NCBI GenBank assembly: GCA_963514095.1
Contig: OY741283.1
Span: 1,063,056-1,127,055 of the forward strand
Source of the DNA: Eutrigla gurnardus
Taxonomy: Eukaryota; Chordata; Actinopteri; Perciformes; Triglidae
Reading direction: 5' to 3'
Length of the DNA stretch: 64,000 nt
This document shows positions 60,901 to 64,000 of this stretch, piece by piece; position 1 is the stretch's first letter, and every line of letters begins with the position of its first letter. The notes under the pieces are model-generated. The model saw nothing but the letters and a program-made list of their open reading frames with translations, did not search any database and was not told the origin of the DNA. Both the position numbers and the translations under genes were made by a program.

Positions 60901-63900
60901 GTTTAAATAGAAGGTACAATGTTATTCATGGGAAATTAAATAAGAAAAACAGAAGATAATGTCTGTGGAATAAAATAGAAAATAAGGAAATTTATGAATT
61001 TCTTCAAGAAAATTCTGCTAATAGTGTAATAGTGATAATTGTGAATGGTTTTAATTGAAAAATGAAAAGAGGAATTACAGACTTGAGGGTGATATCTACC
61101 TTCTCCTCTAACTCCTCTAACAATACGTGTAAAACCCCAAAATATCAAACTATTGCTTCAAATAAAGAACTTTGTGACTAAAACATACCGGACATGACAT
61201 CACACACCTCGAGGAACGCAAAGTTCTTATCCTGATTGATCTGCACGGCGAGTACGGGGTTGCTTGGGGCTTGGGAGAGCCCCGCCAGCCTCATCTGAGC
61301 GTTGAAGAACTCCGCCATGGACTCCTGAGGAGAGAGACAACAGAAGGCTGGAAACAACGCGAGCACATCAGCAGTTGGTATAAATATCACAGGACGTCAA
61401 ACGGAAAGCGGGGGGAAGGAGAAGAGGCGTTACCTCGGTGACTCCGAAGGGAATGTTTCCCACGTAGAGGCGTCTGGCTTGCCTCGTCATCTGACTGCCA
61501 ACGACGGGCACTTGTGTCGGCGCTGCAGCCGCCCCGGTGGCGGCGGACGTCGCCAGCAGCGCTATCGTTGGAATCTGTCCGGCCGCTGAGGCAGAGAGCA
61601 CAACGACAGCAGCTTCAGATACAAACTGTCTCTCCTCTTGCAAGCTGTGCTCCGTGATTCCACCGGAGGAACGACGGCGATGACTCATTTACAGCCAGCA
61701 TTGAATGTAAAATATCTCTAAATCAACCTGAGACATTGTTCATGGATCAAATAACCAGACAAGACAGCTTAGATTAGAGAACATCATCACATTGATTCAA
61801 AAAATCATACAAAAATCAAATAGTGCCATAAAGTTGCATAGATTTGCATGTTTAATTAGCTTTTAGAGGCTCCTGTTTGGCGTGGAACCGTGGACAAAAA
61901 TGATGATTCTCATGCAAATTCTGGAGTTTTTTCTCCATGATATCCTTGAATATTCACATTTAATCCAAAAAATATGTGAATCATGTCTACGTGATCAGAT
62001 TTGACTGCGATGTGGCTCCTTCCCTGCAGCTGTCGGCCTGAAGTTTATCTCAGAGACCAAAACAAGGGAACATAGACAACGTGATAGGTACCTTGCATAG
62101 CTTTGTATTGCATTGGTGTGATGTGTTCAAAGCCCGGAGGAGGCACGTCCCAATATTTGCATGTCCTTTTCTTCCGTGTTCGCCTCGGAGAGTGGCTGGA
62201 ACCGGAGAAAGCAGACAGATTATTATGTATCAGAGTACAATGATTCATCCTGGGTGATATGAAAAGAAATAATGAGTCGCCCACTGACCTGTGCTTCTTG
62301 TGGTCCCGGGAGGAGCTCCGGCGGTCCCGGCTCCTCTTCTCCCGGCTGCGACTCCTCTTCTCACGGCTGCGACTCCTCTTATCCCGGCTGCGACTCCTCT
62401 TATCCCGGCTGCGACTCCTCTTCTCCCGGCTGCGACTCCTCTTCTCACGGCTGCGACTCCTCTTCTCCCGGCTGCGACTCCTCTTCTCCCGGCTGCGACT
62501 CCTCTTCTCCCGGCTGCGACTCCTCTTATCCCGGCTGCGACTCCCTCGCTCTTTGCTCCAGCTGCGATGTTTGACGCCTCGGGCCGGAGATCCACTGCGA
62601 CTCCTCTTTTTATGTCTTTCTCTTTCTCTCTCTGTGGAGCAGCAAGCAAGAGTAACATTCATACATAATACTGGACATAGCAGAGCTGCAAAAATACTAA
62701 ATACATTTGCACAAGGACTGTATTTATAAGTGCAGTATTTGGATTTGTATGCTACTTTATACTTTTACTCCACTACATTTATTTAACAGTTAAATTAATA
62801 TCATAAAATATCCTTTTCTATATTAATAACATGCTCTGGTTCCCTGCAGTCTCCTCTGAGCAGCCGACAGACCGCTGCATCATATTTCTTGGAGGGATCC
62901 GACAGTTTTATGATGCTGTTCTTCTTGACAAAAAGGGGAATGTCGGCTGGAGGACGACTTAAGACCTTTCAACTAATCGATAATTAGAACTCTTTATTTC
63001 TGTAAAGATCTGATCCACCCGAAGCTCCACGCTGATTTAAAGTCAAGGGATTCTCTTTTTATTACTTTATTTCTTTGTGTCTGGGAACCTTCATTGTGTT
63101 GTATGTTACATATGCATCTCACTGTACTTCGGTGCATTATTTATTTATATTATTCTAACAATTATTTTAATAGATTTGTTGTTTGGACTTTAAAATGTCA
63201 GAAAATAGTGAGAAAATCCTGTCATAATTTCCTATCATTAAATGTCAATTTTTGTCTGACTTACAGTCCCCCAAAAAACAAAACAAATATATTGTTTTTA
63301 GTTCTGAGTCACACATAAACAACACATGGGGGAAAATGTGACAAGGGAATATTTGGCATTTTTGCTTAAAATTCTAATATGAAGTAGTAGCCAATTATTA
63401 TTGACTAATTAATATATCAACTAATCGTTTCAGCTCTACATGAGTTAATTATATCTTCTCAGAATATCATCATAATCATCATCGTTTTTAGTATTGCTGC
63501 TGTTGTTGATGTCAGGGGACTCACACAAATCAGTTAAAAATGTATTAATTTGATTAATAATGTATTGCAACAATTAATAATTTATGCCGAATGGAAAATG
63601 GCATCATAATGAATCAGAAAATGTCGTATTAAGTATGTTCTACCTTACGTATCTTTTCGGGAGAAGGATAACATTTTAAAATGCGCATTATTTGAATGGG
63701 GTTTCGCATCGAGTGGTCTCGCGCAGGAGCGCGGCAGGTGAATTCCCCGTGTAAGCTCACCGGCGCCAGACTGCGTTCAGTAATGCACGTAATGTTTAGC
63801 ACGGTTGTAGGATGAGCAGCAGCATTAGGCTAACGGTAAATGGTTACTATGCCAACGTGAATAAGCTGAGTCATGTTGTGGAAAACTACACGCCGAAGTT

Positions 63901-64000
63901 GCCGTCAGGTCGGGTTATTCATTCATAAAATAATGAGAGGGCTAATGTCACGCACCATGCTAGCTCGGAGACGAGACCGTTAATACTCATTACTCACCCT
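54160..64000 (-). CDS. u2af2: U2AF large subunit (U2AF2/U2AF65), 5' exon cut by the window edge
   Basis: Exons on the minus strand: 64000-63998 (last three bases of exon 1), 62631-62289, 62195-62092, 61585-61434, 61324-61208, 60800-60662, 60585-60506, 57981-57859, 57549-57463, 55270-55028 and 54291-54160. The 506 codons before the stop stay in frame. In order: RS domain, the U2AF1-binding ligand motif KYWDVPPPGFEHITPMQYKA, RRM1 (RRLYVGNIPFG, NFAFLEFRSVDE), RRM2 (HKLFIGGLPNYLNDDQ, SKGYAFCEYVD) and the C-terminal UHM (TEVLCLLNMV, IFVEYVSAADCQKAM). U2AF2 binds polypyrimidine tracts and, through the UHM, SF3B1 and SF1 to start spliceosome assembly. Identity with vertebrate U2AF2 is very high outside the RS domain. 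Zebrafish has two u2af2 genes; which one this matches is not decided. Confidence 0.96.
55350..56973 (+). mobile_element. Tc1-type transposon with IR/DR ends, apparently complete
   Basis: The element is 1624 bp between TA duplications at 55348-55349 and 56974-56975. Ends begin CAGGCATGTG and share AAATTAGGACACC. The word recurs inside each end: left at 55363-55375 and 55551-55563, right (inverted) at 56948-56960 and about 56760-56772, each pair about 188 bases apart. This is the inverted repeat/direct repeat (IR/DR) plan of Sleeping Beauty-type elements. It carries one open transposase and lies in u2af2 intron 9, antisense to the gene. Confidence 0.95.
55721..56752 (+). CDS. Tc1-type transposase, DD34E, apparently complete (343 aa)
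   Basis: The N-terminus has two helix-turn-helix units (about 10-50 and 72-115) with KFTPRAERRMI between them. The catalytic triad is Asp156 in WTDESKIELFG, Asp247 in QQDNDPKHTS and Glu282 in SPDLNPIEMLW, 34 residues apart for the last pair. GGGSVMVWGCF is the Gly-rich box. No stops or frameshifts are present. The likely start is the ATG in GAGATGAGCGCCATGGTG; the second ATG three codons on is an alternative. Confidence 0.95.
   Translation: MSAMVRSKELPDALRKKIVAAYESGKGFKKISKEFNISHSTIRKIVYKWRTFKTTATMPRSGCPSKFTPRAERRMIKEVLKNPKMSSRELQQVLTTVGVKVHDSTIRKRLHKFDFHGRCARKKPLLSKKNIKARLKFARENIDKDHNFWNKVLWTDESKIELFGHQNRRHVWRKPNTAFQEKNLIPTVKHGGGSVMVWGCFAAAGPGQLTILESIMNSTVYQRVLEENVKPSVKKLKLKRNWILQQDNDPKHTSKSTKDWLKKKKWRVLEWPSQSPDLNPIEMLWSDLKRAVHARHPSNISQLKEFCIEEWAKLSPDRCQRLVKGYKKRLVEVISANGGNTSY
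57700..57845 (+). mobile_element. LINE 3' tail in u2af2 intron 8
   Basis: 'TTGTATGTATTCCCTGTTTT' and 'ATCTCAAGGAGACTTCCTGG' followed by TAAAATAAAGGTAAAAAC matches the pattern I recall for the ends of fish LINEs of the Rex/Tx1 type ('CTCAATGAGA...GGTTAAATAAAGG'). It ends 14 bases before the exon 8 donor (57858), so the insertion lies very close to a splice site. Confidence 0.55.
58000..60500. other. u2af2: u2af2 intron 7, no exon recognised
   Basis: This is the longest intron downstream of the RS exon. No conserved coding fragment was seen on either strand. It is AT-rich with short T runs. Confidence 0.6.
60506..62195 (-). CDS. u2af2: u2af2 exons 3-7: ULM, linker, RRM1, start of RRM2
   Basis: Exon 3 (62195-62092) holds the Trp of the U2AF1-binding motif in CKYWDVPPPGFEH. 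Exon 4 (61585-61434) has an Ala-rich linker, QIPTIALLATSAATGAAAAP, then RRLYVGNIPFGVTE. Exons 5-6 complete RRM1 (VLAVQINQDKNFAFLE, FRSVDETTQAMAFDG). Exon 7 starts RRM2 (HKLFIGGLPNYLNDDQ). RNA-facing aromatic and acidic positions of both RRMs look intact. Confidence 0.94.
62289..62631 (-). CDS. u2af2: u2af2 exon 2: RS domain
   Basis: The acceptor is CTCCACAG at 62632 and the donor AGCACAG/GTCAGT at 62288. It encodes ERERERHKKRSRSGSPARG, then ten heptads of the form SRSR(E/D)KR, then SRDRRSSSRDHKKHRS. The phase (one base from exon 1) agrees with the AGG/GTGAGT donor at 63998. The RS domain contacts the branch-point region and is an SR-kinase target. Confidence 0.93.
62333..62542 (-). repeat. 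u2af2: 21-bp coding tandem repeat in u2af2 (ten units)
   Basis: Ten consecutive 21-base units of the type AGTCGCAGCCGGGAGAAGAG differ by only a few bases (GATAAG for GAGAAG in units 1, 7 and 8; CGTGAG for CGGGAG in others). They stay in frame and code SRSREKR or SRSRDKR. Nucleotide similarity is higher than protein function requires, which points to recent expansion by slippage or unequal exchange. Confidence 0.95.
62632..63997. other. u2af2: u2af2 intron 1
   Basis: It is bounded by the donor AGG/GTGAGTA at 63997 and the acceptor CTCCACAG at 62632. The end near the window edge becomes GC-richer ('GCGCAGGAGCGCGGCAGG' near 63721), as is common near a promoter. No other exon is seen. Confidence 0.7.

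Noticed and set aside
62245..62658. 'GVAAGRR' and 'SRLRLLF' repeated frames over the u2af2 RS exon
   Set aside because: They are the other five readings of the same 21-bp repeat; only the SRSREKR frame joins the rest of U2AF2 with correct phases.

Overview
This is a vertebrate nuclear genome window, almost certainly from a teleost fish. The evidence is GT-AG introns of hundreds to thousands of bases, AT-rich non-coding DNA (nested in it are two Tc1/mariner transposons with uninterrupted transposases), many long microsatellites, and four genes whose exons translate into well-known vertebrate proteins. There is no bacterial operon structure, CRISPR array or phage.

Layout. 1-6.5 kb: no gene seen; repeats and microsatellites. 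6.6-20.1 kb (+ strand): an SBK1-type serine/threonine kinase gene, with a probable non-coding first exon ending at 6880, an 8-kb first intron full of old repeats, and three coding exons (14975-15146, 17544-17746, 18304-19131). 20.2-23.5 kb: a 37-bp minisatellite array split by an intact Tc1/mariner element with 280-bp terminal inverted repeats. 23.5-26.4 kb: intergenic, with a possible THAP-domain remnant. 26.4-33.6 kb (- strand): a compact gene for a TCF20/RAI1-type nuclear protein ending in an extended PHD finger; one intron holds a decayed Harbinger/ISL2EU-like transposon. 35.2-52.7 kb (- strand): mprip, the myosin phosphatase Rho-interacting protein, with 22 coding exons, two PH domains, one 2.15-kb coiled-coil exon and a probable GC-AG intron. 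54.2-64.0 kb (- strand): u2af2, the large subunit of the U2AF splicing factor, lacking only most of its first coding exon at the window edge; an intact Tc1-type element with IR/DR ends lies antisense in one intron.

The genes do not form one pathway. MPRIP links RhoA and myosin phosphatase to F-actin, U2AF2 recognises polypyrimidine tracts at 3' splice sites, the PHD protein is probably a chromatin-associated regulator, and SBK1 is a kinase of poorly known substrate. MPRIP and RAI1 are also neighbours in human 17p11.2, so the mprip/TCF20-RAI1-like pairing probably reflects ancestral linkage.

The most unusual points are: a 21-bp tandem repeat encoding ten near-identical SRSR(E/D)KR heptads in the U2AF2 RS domain; a U2AF2 that ends one residue before the terminal Trp I recall from mammals; an MPRIP with a giant coiled-coil exon, no recognisable C-terminal tail and a GC donor; a local 70-bp tandem array grown out of an interspersed repeat; and two apparently complete transposons. 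I found no wholly new multi-gene system. Exon coordinates were assigned by eye from splice consensus and reading frame; the summed coding lengths of all four genes are consistent with open frames.
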